Positions 35,256 through 43,204 of a stretch of 64,000 nt of DNA are shown piece after piece; position 1 is the first letter of the stretch; each line of letters starts with the position of its first letter. A program made the position numbers and the translations under genes. Source of the DNA: Streptomyces akebiae (lineage in GTDB: Bacteria > Actinomycetota > Actinomycetes > Streptomycetales > Streptomycetaceae); contig NZ_CP080647.1 of NCBI RefSeq assembly GCF_019599145.1, positions 1,550,001-1,614,000 on the forward strand, in the 5' to 3' direction. Below the pieces are notes generated by a model that saw nothing but the letters and a program-made list of their open reading frames with translations, had not been told where the DNA came from and made no database searches.

Positions 35256-35668
35256 GGGTTCCGCCAGGGCTCTACAGGTCCGACGGTCCGGCGGGGCGGA
35301 CGAGCCGGACGGCGCTGCCGCCCCACCCCTGGCCGAGCGGGCAGCGACGAACCCGCGGCGGCGGTGGCACCACCCCATGGCACATGCGTGGTCACCTCGT
35401 CCTGTTCCTCCGCACCGGCATGGAGGGTCGTCCCCGCACCAGGCCCGCCCGTACGTCACGGGTGGCTGCTTCCAGCGTGCCCCACCGACCCCGGATGTGC
35501 GACCGGCTGAGCGGCCCCGCCACCCGGCGGAAGGGGCACGACGCCTCGGACCCCTGCGCCTCCCCGTCGATTCCGCCCGGCATCCGCAACCGTGGTGCAA
35601 AATGGCGCGTCTTCGACCCTGTTGGCCGTGCGTGCGGCCCTGCGAAGCGGATAAAGGGGGAACCTACG
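35256..35668. other. 413-bp divergent intergenic region
   Basis: Lies between the leftward YihY-like gene and the rightward lipoprotein gene. It is expected to hold both promoters. I see no gene or strong repeat; the proline-rich open frames crossing it lack family features. Confidence 0.3.
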
Positions 35669-36385
35669 GTGAATCGAACCGAGAGATGGGCGAGACGGGG
35701 AACGCAGCTGATTGCCACCCTCGCCCTGGTGTCGGCCGCGGTGGGATGCAAGGACACGGCGAGCGGCGGGGAGAGCTCGGCATCGAAGTCCCCGAAGCCT
35801 GCCGCTTCCTCGAAGAAACCCGACAGCGGCTCGGTCAAGGACGACGGAAAAGAATCGGCCAAGGAGTCGCCGGACTCTTCGAAGAAGCCGGGCGGCAAGG
35901 GCTCAGCGGGTGCGCTGACCTGCGATCAGCTGCGCAACGCCGAGCTGCAGAACTCCTCCATGCGGCTGCCCGACGCCCCCGAGGGGACCGTCGTCGCCTT
36001 CACAGACGGACGATGGGAAGGCGACGGTGTGGTGATCGAGCTGCAGCCGCAGTGCGGAATCGGGGACATGACAGGTGACCCGGCGGCGGACGCCGTGGCC
36101 GCCATCAAGGTCACCACAGGGGGCACGGGCAAGTTCTACGGCCTCGTCACCTGGCGCAACGACGCCGGGACGCCGGTACCGGCCGCCGCTGTCTCGCTCG
36201 GCGACCGTACGCCGGTGGTCTCGATCGACATCTCGGCGCCCGAGAGGCAGGCGACGGTCGTCTACCTCACCCGCGGCGACTCGGAACCGACGGCCGTGGT
36301 GACACTCCGGCGAACCGCCGTCTACCGGGTGACGGAGCCCGCCATGGTCGAACTCCACCACAGCGACGCCCCGTACACGCCGTGA
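35669..36385 (+). CDS. Probable lipoprotein / DUF4232-like secreted protein
   Basis: GTG 35669 follows AAAGGGGGAA. The 238-residue protein has an N-terminal export signal (RRGTQLIATLALVSAAVGC) ending in a Cys that fits a loose lipobox. A Ser/Lys/Gly-rich linker of about 60 residues is followed by a beta-rich domain of about 150 residues with two cysteines (LTCDQLRN, ELQPQCGIGD). That domain layout resembles the DUF4232 lipoproteins common in actinobacteria, but I am not certain. It is exported and probably membrane-anchored. Confidence 0.7.
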   Translation: MNRTERWARRGTQLIATLALVSAAVGCKDTASGGESSASKSPKPAASSKKPDSGSVKDDGKESAKESPDSSKKPGGKGSAGALTCDQLRNAELQNSSMRLPDAPEGTVVAFTDGRWEGDGVVIELQPQCGIGDMTGDPAADAVAAIKVTTGGTGKFYGLVTWRNDAGTPVPAAAVSLGDRTPVVSIDISAPERQATVVYLTRGDSEPTAVVTLRRTAVYRVTEPAMVELHHSDAPYTP

Positions 36386-36391
36386 GGCCGG

Positions 36392-36429
36392 TGGGGTGAG
36401 TCCGGAGAGATGGGGTGAGTCCAGAGAGA
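36392..36429. repeat. 19-bp tandem duplication
   Basis: TGGGGTGAGTCCGGAGAGA (36392-36410) is followed directly by TGGGGTGAGTCCAGAGAGA (36411-36429), one mismatch. It lies just downstream of the lipoprotein gene, at the left edge of the defence island. Confidence 0.85.
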
Positions 36430-36490
36430 TCGGCGGGGCCGGCTCGACGTTTTCCGGGACGGACCGAGCGGGCCCCGGCGGCAGCGAAGA

Positions 36491-36520
36491 ACCCCACCGA
36501 CCGGAACCGGTCGATGGGGT
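36491..36520. terminator. Near-perfect inverted repeat after the lipoprotein gene
   Basis: Arms of 14 bases with one mismatch around an AA centre (ACCCCACCGACCGG / CCGGTCGATGGGGT). It can form a strong hairpin and is placed to terminate the lipoprotein transcript; a two-base centre also suits a protein-binding palindrome. Confidence 0.5.
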
Positions 36521-36903
36521 CGATGTCGATCTCTGTGGTATGTGGTGGGACGTTCACGAGATCCCTTGACCAGGCACAAGAGAGCCAATTGATGTTGAGG
36601 TTCCCGCGAGCCGCAAGATCATCCCCCGAGAATATGCACACGCAATTTTTTTGATGGGATGCGCTTGTGCCCCTGAGGTGGCTCGTCCGCCCAGCTTCCG
36701 TGCAGGCACTCTCTGCGTCTCGCAGGTCGCAGGCAGCATGAGCTGGAGAGTCCCATGCCCGATTGCACCTTGGACCAAGCTAGGCCGGTCGCAACGGCCA
36801 GCATCACCCTCAGTTACGCCGACCGCGTGGCCGTAGGCCATCATCGCGTTCGAGGTCGGGCAACCCCGCACCCGGCACCATGTGAGTGCGAGCGCGTCTA
36901 CAC
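36521..36903. other. 383-bp gene-free, less GC-rich stretch
   Basis: No gene is recognised. The stretch around 36560-36870 is visibly poorer in GC than the flanks, with a T7 tract at 36646-36652. The composition change marks the left boundary of the island. I found no tRNA or obvious attachment repeat. Confidence 0.35.
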
Positions 36904-38211
36904 CTACGCGGACAGCGCAGGGAACACGACCACCGAGCCGTCCTTACTGCGGGCAATCTCAATCGCCACGTCTGTCGTGCGGCTATTGACCGTGACGCCG
37001 TCGCCCAGCTTGCGAATCCGGTTTGCCGCGCGCATCAGGCGATCGACTTCACCGGTCGTGAAGACGGGCCGCAGACCTTGCGGACCTGCCAGCTCCAGCG
37101 CCGACAAGCGTTCCAGGACACCGGCAATGCTCGACTCCAGTTCGTCGAGGCGCTGCTGGTCGCGCTTGAGCTCGCGGGTAAAGTTCTCGAACAAGTTGTC
37201 AGGGTTGTCCTGGGCATGCTCGACAGCCTGCAGGACGACGACCCGCCGCTTCAGCGCAATGGCCAGGGCAGCGAGTTCGAGGTGGGCACGGAACATGCCG
37301 CCATACTCGTCGACGCCGGGGAACGACTTGGCCAGCGTGCTGATCTCTACGGACTTGCCCTCGGGCAGCTTGTCGAGTGCGCTCTGCCACCGGGCGAGGC
37401 GGCGGTCAGCGGCGCCCAGCGCCGTGTTGATGGCGTGCACTGCCGAGTCCAGTCCCAGGGAGACTCCGAGCTTGCCCTGGTCGAGCAGAATGGCGGTGGC
37501 TTTGTCGATGGCATCGCGGCAGCCGTCGAGTTCGCTGTGCTCCTCTTCGAGCTTCTGTTCGTGCAGCTGCTCCAGCAGTTCTGTGATGTGCTCGATAGCC
37601 TGCTGGCGCTTGTAGTCGGCATGCGCGCTCACGCCCACCGCTACGGCCATGAGCACGAGCGGCGCGGCCACGGTGAGCGCCGCGCTGCCGGCGGCCGCGA
37701 CACCGGCTGTCGCACCGGCTCCGCCGACCGCGCCTGCTGCCGCCGCTTTACCGACTGGCACGAACGTCGCATTGGCGGCGATGCCCGTCGAGTTCATGAG
37801 TGCACTGTGGATGCCACCGGCCGCCGCCTTCGACGCCATCGGGCGAACGATGCCCTGACCAAACTGGGCGGCGACCTTCGCCGGAACCACCATGCGATAG
37901 AGGTTTTCGCCGGCAGCAGTCGCCCTGGCCGCTGTAAGGGAAGTTCGGGTCGTTTGCGTGATGAACTGTGACAGGTGCTGCGCCAGGGGACTCGCGGCAT
38001 CGAGCGGGATACCTCGGCTGCGGTCGAGCTTGTCGGGCAGCGGATGCACCTCAAGTGTGGCGATCGGCGCGGCGGCCAGGGCGGCCAGCACCCCGCGCAG
38101 TTCAGCCAGGCGCTCAGCCGTCATCGGCTCGTTTCCGGCTATTGCCGGCACCCGGACGTCACCGGTCGCCAGCGTCCACACCGGAACGGCTGCCTTGCGA
38201 TCGTCCGTCAT
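36904..38211 (-). CDS. Unknown helical protein with a central hydrophobic segment
   Basis: ATG 38211 follows AAGGGGGAG. The 435-residue protein has no family I recognise. Residues 1-150 are mixed helical. Residues 155-196 form a long Ala/Gly/Val-rich hydrophobic stretch (AGAVGGAGATAGVAAAGSAA then LTVAAPLVLMAVAVGVSA) that could be a membrane hairpin. The remaining 240 residues are helical and coiled-coil-like (EHITELLEQLHEQKLEEEHS, RELKRDQQRLDELESSIAGV). It is the next gene after the Hsp70, on the same strand but 504 bases away with its own ribosome site. A membrane-acting effector of the upstream system is one guess. Confidence 0.65.
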   Translation of the reverse strand: MTDDRKAAVPVWTLATGDVRVPAIAGNEPMTAERLAELRGVLAALAAAPIATLEVHPLPDKLDRSRGIPLDAASPLAQHLSQFITQTTRTSLTAARATAAGENLYRMVVPAKVAAQFGQGIVRPMASKAAAGGIHSALMNSTGIAANATFVPVGKAAAAGAVGGAGATAGVAAAGSAALTVAAPLVLMAVAVGVSAHADYKRQQAIEHITELLEQLHEQKLEEEHSELDGCRDAIDKATAILLDQGKLGVSLGLDSAVHAINTALGAADRRLARWQSALDKLPEGKSVEISTLAKSFPGVDEYGGMFRAHLELAALAIALKRRVVVLQAVEHAQDNPDNLFENFTRELKRDQQRLDELESSIAGVLERLSALELAGPQGLRPVFTTGEVDRLMRAANRIRKLGDGVTVNSRTTDVAIEIARSKDGSVVVFPALSA

Positions 38212-38715
38212 CGTCTCCCCCTTGTGTTCCAAAAACAGCGGCTGCCGCCCGACATGAACGGCATGAACCTCGTTTATGCAGCTACGGGCTCTGTCTCCCC
38301 GTGAACTGACGATCTCACAACGTAGGGGCGGCGCCCACACATGCAACGGTGGCCGGGACCGGCGGATCGTGGTGCGGGCCAGCGAGACCGATTTGTGGGA
38401 GGACCAGATCACGTCGGTCGAGTTCGGCCGACGCATCCGCAAGCCGGAGCTGATCGACAGGGCAGACGAGGTGCTGAGCGCGGGCGGCGTCCTGCGGGGG
38501 CGTTCGAAGGTGGCGGTCTCGCGTCGAGTGATCTCGTCCTGACAGAGGACTTGAAAGAAGTCGAGATGGTCCAGTTCGCCGCCGGGGGCCTGGGCAAGGC
38601 GGGCGTCCAGGCCACCGGCGGCCAGCGACAGGATCCGCTGGCCCCCGCTATCTGCCGCAACAGTGGAGCGCGCTCTGGCGCACCCGCAATTCACCCACCA
38701 AAGTGCAGAGGCTGG
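38212..38715. other. 504-bp gap between Hsp70 and the hydrophobic-segment protein
   Basis: No intact gene. It contains the regulator remnant at 38414-38500 on the plus strand. The minus-strand frame of the downstream gene stays open through the gap but looks non-coding (Ser/Arg/Pro-rich). Confidence 0.4.
38414..38500 (+). pseudogene. Remnant of an XRE/DUF5753 regulator (HTH region)
   Basis: The plus-strand frame reads SVEFGRRIRKPELIDRADEV then LSAGGVLRG, which lines up with ASIEQGRRIPQARFIERADEVLGAGGLL of the intact regulator at 62434-63270. Only this piece of the helix-turn-helix end is left and the frame stops soon after, so it is a decayed fragment. Confidence 0.55.
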
Positions 38716-40479
38716 TCAAAGTCCCCCCGTCACCAAGCCCTGCGGCTCGCCGTTGATCGTCACGGCCGGGTCGGCCTCCACTACGCGCACGGACATGTCG
38801 ATCGGTGCGGGGCGGGCGTTGGCCGTTTCGGCTGCCGAGAGGTGCCGGACGGTGGAGGAGCCGTCGGCGAACGGGCGGACGGTATGGGCCAGGAGGCGGG
38901 TCAGCTCATCGTCGAGACCGTGCTGCAGTGGGGTGCCGTCGGGTCCGAAGGAGTCGATCTCCCGCTCGGCAAGCACCACGCCGGTCTCCGCGTGGGTGGC
39001 GGTGAAGCGCAGGATGCCGCTCTCGTTGTAGCGGAACTTGATCTCGATCTTGTTCCGCCGGCTGTCCTGTTCGCGCGTGGGGAGATCCACCTCGATGTTG
39101 GCCAGGGGGAAGGCACGGTCGCTGTCAGCCGAGTAGCCGACCTCCCCTTCGATCACCGTCACGCGCACGGACGAAGCGCCCGGCATGTTCGGGTAGAAGG
39201 TGGACGAACCCTCCGCGGGGAGCGTGGCATTGCGTCGGATGATGGCGCGAAAGCCCTTCTGTTCGCCCGCGCTGACGGCCGTGCCCAGGTCGTAGCTGGT
39301 CACGAGGGAGAAGTCTCTGTCGTCGCCGAGTTCGCCATCCAGGGAGGCCGCGTAGATAGCGGCGCCTCGGGCGACGGCGGTCATGGGCCGGCACAGGCCG
39401 CTGTCGACGATGCGGTCGTGCCCGAGGAGCTCGCCCAGCGCGTGACGCACCTGGGGGATCTGCGAGGTGCCGCCGATCATCAGCACGGAGTCGATGTCGT
39501 CCGCGGTGATGGCGAGGTCTTCCAGAGCCTGCTGGACCGGCTCCAGGGCTCGGGTGATGAGCGCGCTGATCGCCTCGGTGTACTCGGCCGCGGTGATCCT
39601 CACCTCACGCCTCGAGATCGAGGGGGCGAGGCCGACCGGGAGGTCGAAGAAGAGCGCGCCGTCCATCGGCACGGAGGACAAGGCGATCTTCGTCAGTTCG
39701 ACCGAACGGCGCCACCGGCGTTTTTCGGCCTTGGTGAGCTGGTCCGCGGTCAGGCCGATCTTCTGCTGGATCAGCTTGGCCAGCGCGTTGTCGAACTCCA
39801 GGCCGCCCAGGGCGGTGATGCCGCGGGAGGTCTGCTCCTCGAAGAGGCCGTCGTCGTACTCCAGGACGGTGACGTCGATGGTACCGCCGCCCCAGTCGAA
39901 GACGAGGAAACGGCCCGGGATCGGGACGTCGCGGACGTATGAGATCGCAGCCGCTGTGGGCTCGTTGAGGAGGGCCCGGACCTTCACTCCGCCGAGCGCT
40001 GCCGCCGCGCGGGTGCGGTAGCGGGCGCCACCTGTGGCGTTGGCGGGGACGGTGACGACCGCGTCGGAGAGGTCGAGCAGTTGGGCGGAGACGCCTTCCT
40101 TCATACGGCTGAAGAGGGAGGCGGCTGCGACCGTGCTGTGGAATGTCTCCGATCCGACCCAGACGTGGTGCTCCTCGAGCTGGGCCGCGGCCTCGGAGCC
40201 GTCGGTGTCGCCGCTGTCCCTCTCGGCACCGGAGCGGGTGCCGAGCATCCGCTTCACGGCGTCGAGCGGCTGGCTGGTGCCGGTCTTCGCCTCCCAGCCG
40301 AAGCAGAGGGTGCGCTGGAGGTCGCGGACGGACAGCACGGAGGGGAAGAGCTGCTCGAATTCCGGTTGACGCCATTGGGATGGCACGTTGTCACTGTCGA
40401 TCGGCAGCACCTCGGTGGTGTGCCCGTTCCAGCGAGCAACAACCGAGTTACTCGTACCGAAGTCGATGCCAAAACTCAT
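38716..40479 (-). CDS. Hsp70-family chaperone (DnaK-like), last gene of the helicase operon
   Basis: The 587-residue protein has the Hsp70 ATPase motifs: phosphate-1 GIDFGTSNSVVA (residues 4-15), RALLNEPTAAAISYV, phosphate-2 VFDWGGGTIDVTVLEYDDG, and adenosine motif VLMIGGTSQIPQV. A substrate-binding beta domain follows (SYDLGTAVSAGEQKGFRAII, NATLPAEGSSTFYPN), then a helical end that is shorter than the full DnaK lid. Its ATG overlaps the stop of the GrpE-like gene. It is clearly divergent from housekeeping DnaK and is probably dedicated to the products of this operon. Confidence 0.92.
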   Translation of the reverse strand: MSFGIDFGTSNSVVARWNGHTTEVLPIDSDNVPSQWRQPEFEQLFPSVLSVRDLQRTLCFGWEAKTGTSQPLDAVKRMLGTRSGAERDSGDTDGSEAAAQLEEHHVWVGSETFHSTVAAASLFSRMKEGVSAQLLDLSDAVVTVPANATGGARYRTRAAAALGGVKVRALLNEPTAAAISYVRDVPIPGRFLVFDWGGGTIDVTVLEYDDGLFEEQTSRGITALGGLEFDNALAKLIQQKIGLTADQLTKAEKRRWRRSVELTKIALSSVPMDGALFFDLPVGLAPSISRREVRITAAEYTEAISALITRALEPVQQALEDLAITADDIDSVLMIGGTSQIPQVRHALGELLGHDRIVDSGLCRPMTAVARGAAIYAASLDGELGDDRDFSLVTSYDLGTAVSAGEQKGFRAIIRRNATLPAEGSSTFYPNMPGASSVRVTVIEGEVGYSADSDRAFPLANIEVDLPTREQDSRRNKIEIKFRYNESGILRFTATHAETGVVLAEREIDSFGPDGTPLQHGLDDELTRLLAHTVRPFADGSSTVRHLSAAETANARPAPIDMSVRVVEADPAVTINGEPQGLVTGGL

Positions 40480-41462
40480 CGTGTGCCTCTCTGGTTCATC
40501 TGCTTGCTGGCCGCAGCGCGCAACGACTGCCGATAACTCGTCTTCTTCTGCGCACGACCGCCTGTCGTCATGTCCTGCGAACCAGTTGGAGACCAGGAAC
40601 CGCCACGCGATCCCTCCTCGGGAACGTGCCGATCGCCACTTTCTTGAGGCTCCTGCCGAACACCAGATGTCTGACCCCGATGAATCTTCTTCCTGTGCGG
40701 AGAATCATCAGGCCCCCCATTGAGATCCTTCTTCTGCTTGCCACCCGCCTCCGTGTGCGTGGCTCTGCGCCTCTGCCCCGGCTTCATCTTTTCCGCTGCG
40801 GGTACCGGCGATGAGTTCTTGGGAACGGCTTTGAGCCACCCACGCTCGACAAGCTTTCCGGATTCCTTGTCGACGTAAGCCGGCGCCGCAACTTCATATG
40901 CAACCGGTCCAGAGCTCATTGCCCCAGGTGGATCTTCCACCACATTGAACATTGAATGATCATCGGCCTTCCCGATAATCTCCAAGCCGGCCCGCGACAA
41001 CTCGTGATCGATCCGCGCCAATACGATCCTCAGGCTCTTGGACTCCAGAGTCTGACGGTGGATCGCAGCCAACTGAGCCAAGTGCATTTGGCGGGTCCTC
41101 ATTCCCTCCATCACACCGCTCCGCACAGAATCGGAAATTTGAGGAAGGACACGCCTCATCAACTCAGCCCGGATGACACCGACAGGATCACCCTCTGCCC
41201 CATTGCTTCCAAGAAGGGTGCCCAAGGTCTCAGCCATGCGCTCCAGTTCCTCTTCCACTGCGGGCAGGAGTGAGTCGTTGATGGACTTGAGGATCGTTGG
41301 CGCATCCAGAGCTCCCGCTGCAAGCTTAGGGATGTCGCTGGCGGTGAACTTCCAGGGTTGCATGTCAGCCGCTTTGGGTTCGTCATTTCCGGAATACGGT
41401 TCCTGACCTGCAAAAGATGCGCGCTTTTTCCGGGCTTCGCGCGCCCTGCGACCTTTAGTCAC
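40476..41462 (-). CDS. GrpE-like protein (putative Hsp70 nucleotide-exchange partner)
   Basis: The GTG start overlaps the upstream stop (GTGA). The 328-residue protein has an N-terminal basic tip, long helices (about 45-155, with EEELERMAETLGTLLG and ISDSVRSGVMEGMRTRQMHL), then a segment at about 155-214 that follows the GrpE beta-domain pattern (GLEIIGKADDHSMFNVVED, GPVAYEVAAPAYVDKESGKL, GWLKAVPK). The last 110 residues are charged and disordered. Lying next to an Hsp70, a GrpE role fits well but rests on topology, not strong identity. Base composition is clearly less GC-rich than in neighbouring genes. Confidence 0.6.
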   Translation of the reverse strand: MTKGRRAREARKKRASFAGQEPYSGNDEPKAADMQPWKFTASDIPKLAAGALDAPTILKSINDSLLPAVEEELERMAETLGTLLGSNGAEGDPVGVIRAELMRRVLPQISDSVRSGVMEGMRTRQMHLAQLAAIHRQTLESKSLRIVLARIDHELSRAGLEIIGKADDHSMFNVVEDPPGAMSSGPVAYEVAAPAYVDKESGKLVERGWLKAVPKNSSPVPAAEKMKPGQRRRATHTEAGGKQKKDLNGGPDDSPHRKKIHRGQTSGVRQEPQESGDRHVPEEGSRGGSWSPTGSQDMTTGGRAQKKTSYRQSLRAAASKQMNQRGTR

Positions 41463-43204
41463 GATGTACCGCTCTCCGGATCTTCAAGGGCTGCGATCTC
41501 TTCAGCAGCCAAGGAAAGGCGTTCCGTCGCCCTGGTGATTATTTCTCGGGCCGCCTCGGTGCGAGACCACGCGCGGTCGCTGTCCGTGGGCGGCTCGGTG
41601 AGCCTCTGCAAGGGCTCGGGCGGAAGTTCCAGCCGCGGGCTCGTGCCGAGGGGGTCCTTCCAGCGGTGCGGGGCGAGCGGGACGGTGAACGAGGGTACTT
41701 CCTGCTCCTCCCGCTCGGCCTTCTCGATCACGTCCTTGGCCCAGTTGATTCGGACACGGCCGCTGTCGTCGAGCTCCTTCCGCAGCGCTCGCCATGCCTT
41801 CTTCCAGTCGTCCGCCCCGTCCGGCACGCCGAGCACCAGATGCGGGTTGAGCGGCTGCCCGCGTTCACCGAGGGGCCGGTCTTTCAGGAAGCTCCGATTC
41901 TTCCGCAGCGCGGCCACGGCACCTCCGCCGAGCTGGTCCGGCACGGGGGGACGGCCTTCCGCGTCCTGCTCCAGGAGTTTGAGGGACTCGGTCACCTCCT
42001 GGTCGGCACGCAAGTAGGCCTGAACGTTCTGGGCCTCCCAGCGCACCGGCTGTGAGTGGTGCCGGAGCCTCGCGGCCATGGTGAGTGCCGCCTTCCTACG
42101 CTGTTCCGCCGTCTCTTCGTCCCCGCGGAGGAGGGCACGGTGCATCTGCCGCACGGCCCTCACCAGGGTCCGCACGCCGATCCAGCCGTTGAATCTCTTG
42201 TTGCTCGTACTGTGCACGCTGGGGTGTATCCGCTCCAGGAGAACCCACAGTCGCTCGTCGGCGACGAGGTCGTCCGGCACCTCTCGGGTGCGCCGCACCT
42301 CGCGCAGGGCGTCGAGAAGCTTCTGCGTCGGCGGCAGGAGGTCGGTCCACTCCTCGGTGATCGCTTTGACGTCGTTGGCCCGCAGCCTGACCAGCAGGCG
42401 CCAGTCCTGCGGCCAGTCAGGGCCGGGTTCCGTTCCCGAGCCCGCCTCCCGGCGCTCCCGTTCGAGGGGCCAGGCCAACAGGTCCATCTCCTCGTCGGTG
42501 AGGGACGCCGGGTCCAGGCGGGCGCGGAAGTAGGCGGCACGGGAGGTGCCGTCACGCTCGGGGACCGCGCCGATCCACTCCTCGTCGATGTAGTCGTCGA
42601 GGAGCGGCCGGGGAAGCTTCACCAGGAGTGCCCTCTGCCGGGGAGCCGACAGGTTGGTCTCCGTCAGGCGCCGGTCGTCCTGGTAGATCTGCCACATACT
42701 GCCCGGCTCGCCCAGGAGCGGCAGCGGCTTGTCGTCCAACAGGGCGCGGGCGCGGTCGTCGAGCCGTCCGTCGAAGACGTCCAGCCCATGGTCTTGTGCC
42801 ATCGCGAGCAGGGAGACGCCCGAGACCGGATCTTCCTGCCGGGACGCTGCGTCGGCCGCGGCCCGCGCCAGCTTCCGCGCGGAAAGCGTCCTGGGCTCCG
42901 TCTTCAGTGCGTCGGGCAGCACCAGTTGAGCGAAGGAGCGGGCGCGCTCCCAGGCATGTCGGTCGGTGAATCCTTCGGGGACCGGCGGGGGCATGGCCGG
43001 TTCCGGTTCCGGCTGCTTCTGCGGCGGAACGACCGGAGCCGGGCCGCCCGCGCCTTCCGCGCTCTGCGGGACTCTCCCGGCGGTCCGGTCCTGGGCCCGG
43101 CGGGCCTGCAGAAGGGCGAGGCGGCGGGCTATCTCGCGCTGCCGCAGCTCCTCCCGGTGGGCCTGCTCGTCGTGGCCCGCTCCCAGCGGGATTCCTGACG
43201 TCAT
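41459..43204 (-). CDS. Unknown protein with a degenerate J-like domain (no HPD)
   Basis: The 581-residue protein starts at ATG 43204, overlapping the helicase stop by one base (TGATG). The N-terminus has a helical Arg/Gln-rich segment and a Pro-rich linker; the middle is helical and unfamiliar. At about 451-501 the sequence NPHLVLGVPDGADDWKKAWR and ALRKELDDSGRVRINWAKDV follows the J-domain pattern (NP..vLGV..gA....kkAyr.L), but the HPD that triggers Hsp70 ATPase reads DDS. With Hsp70 and a GrpE-like protein downstream it looks like the client adaptor of a private chaperone machine. Confidence 0.6.
   Translation of the reverse strand: MTSGIPLGAGHDEQAHREELRQREIARRLALLQARRAQDRTAGRVPQSAEGAGGPAPVVPPQKQPEPEPAMPPPVPEGFTDRHAWERARSFAQLVLPDALKTEPRTLSARKLARAAADAASRQEDPVSGVSLLAMAQDHGLDVFDGRLDDRARALLDDKPLPLLGEPGSMWQIYQDDRRLTETNLSAPRQRALLVKLPRPLLDDYIDEEWIGAVPERDGTSRAAYFRARLDPASLTDEEMDLLAWPLERERREAGSGTEPGPDWPQDWRLLVRLRANDVKAITEEWTDLLPPTQKLLDALREVRRTREVPDDLVADERLWVLLERIHPSVHSTSNKRFNGWIGVRTLVRAVRQMHRALLRGDEETAEQRRKAALTMAARLRHHSQPVRWEAQNVQAYLRADQEVTESLKLLEQDAEGRPPVPDQLGGGAVAALRKNRSFLKDRPLGERGQPLNPHLVLGVPDGADDWKKAWRALRKELDDSGRVRINWAKDVIEKAEREEQEVPSFTVPLAPHRWKDPLGTSPRLELPPEPLQRLTEPPTDSDRAWSRTEAAREIITRATERLSLAAEEIAALEDPESGTS

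Noticed and set aside
36554..36871. A 105-residue minus-strand frame at the island edge
   Set aside because: No ribosome site or recognisable composition; the stretch looks non-coding and less GC-rich.
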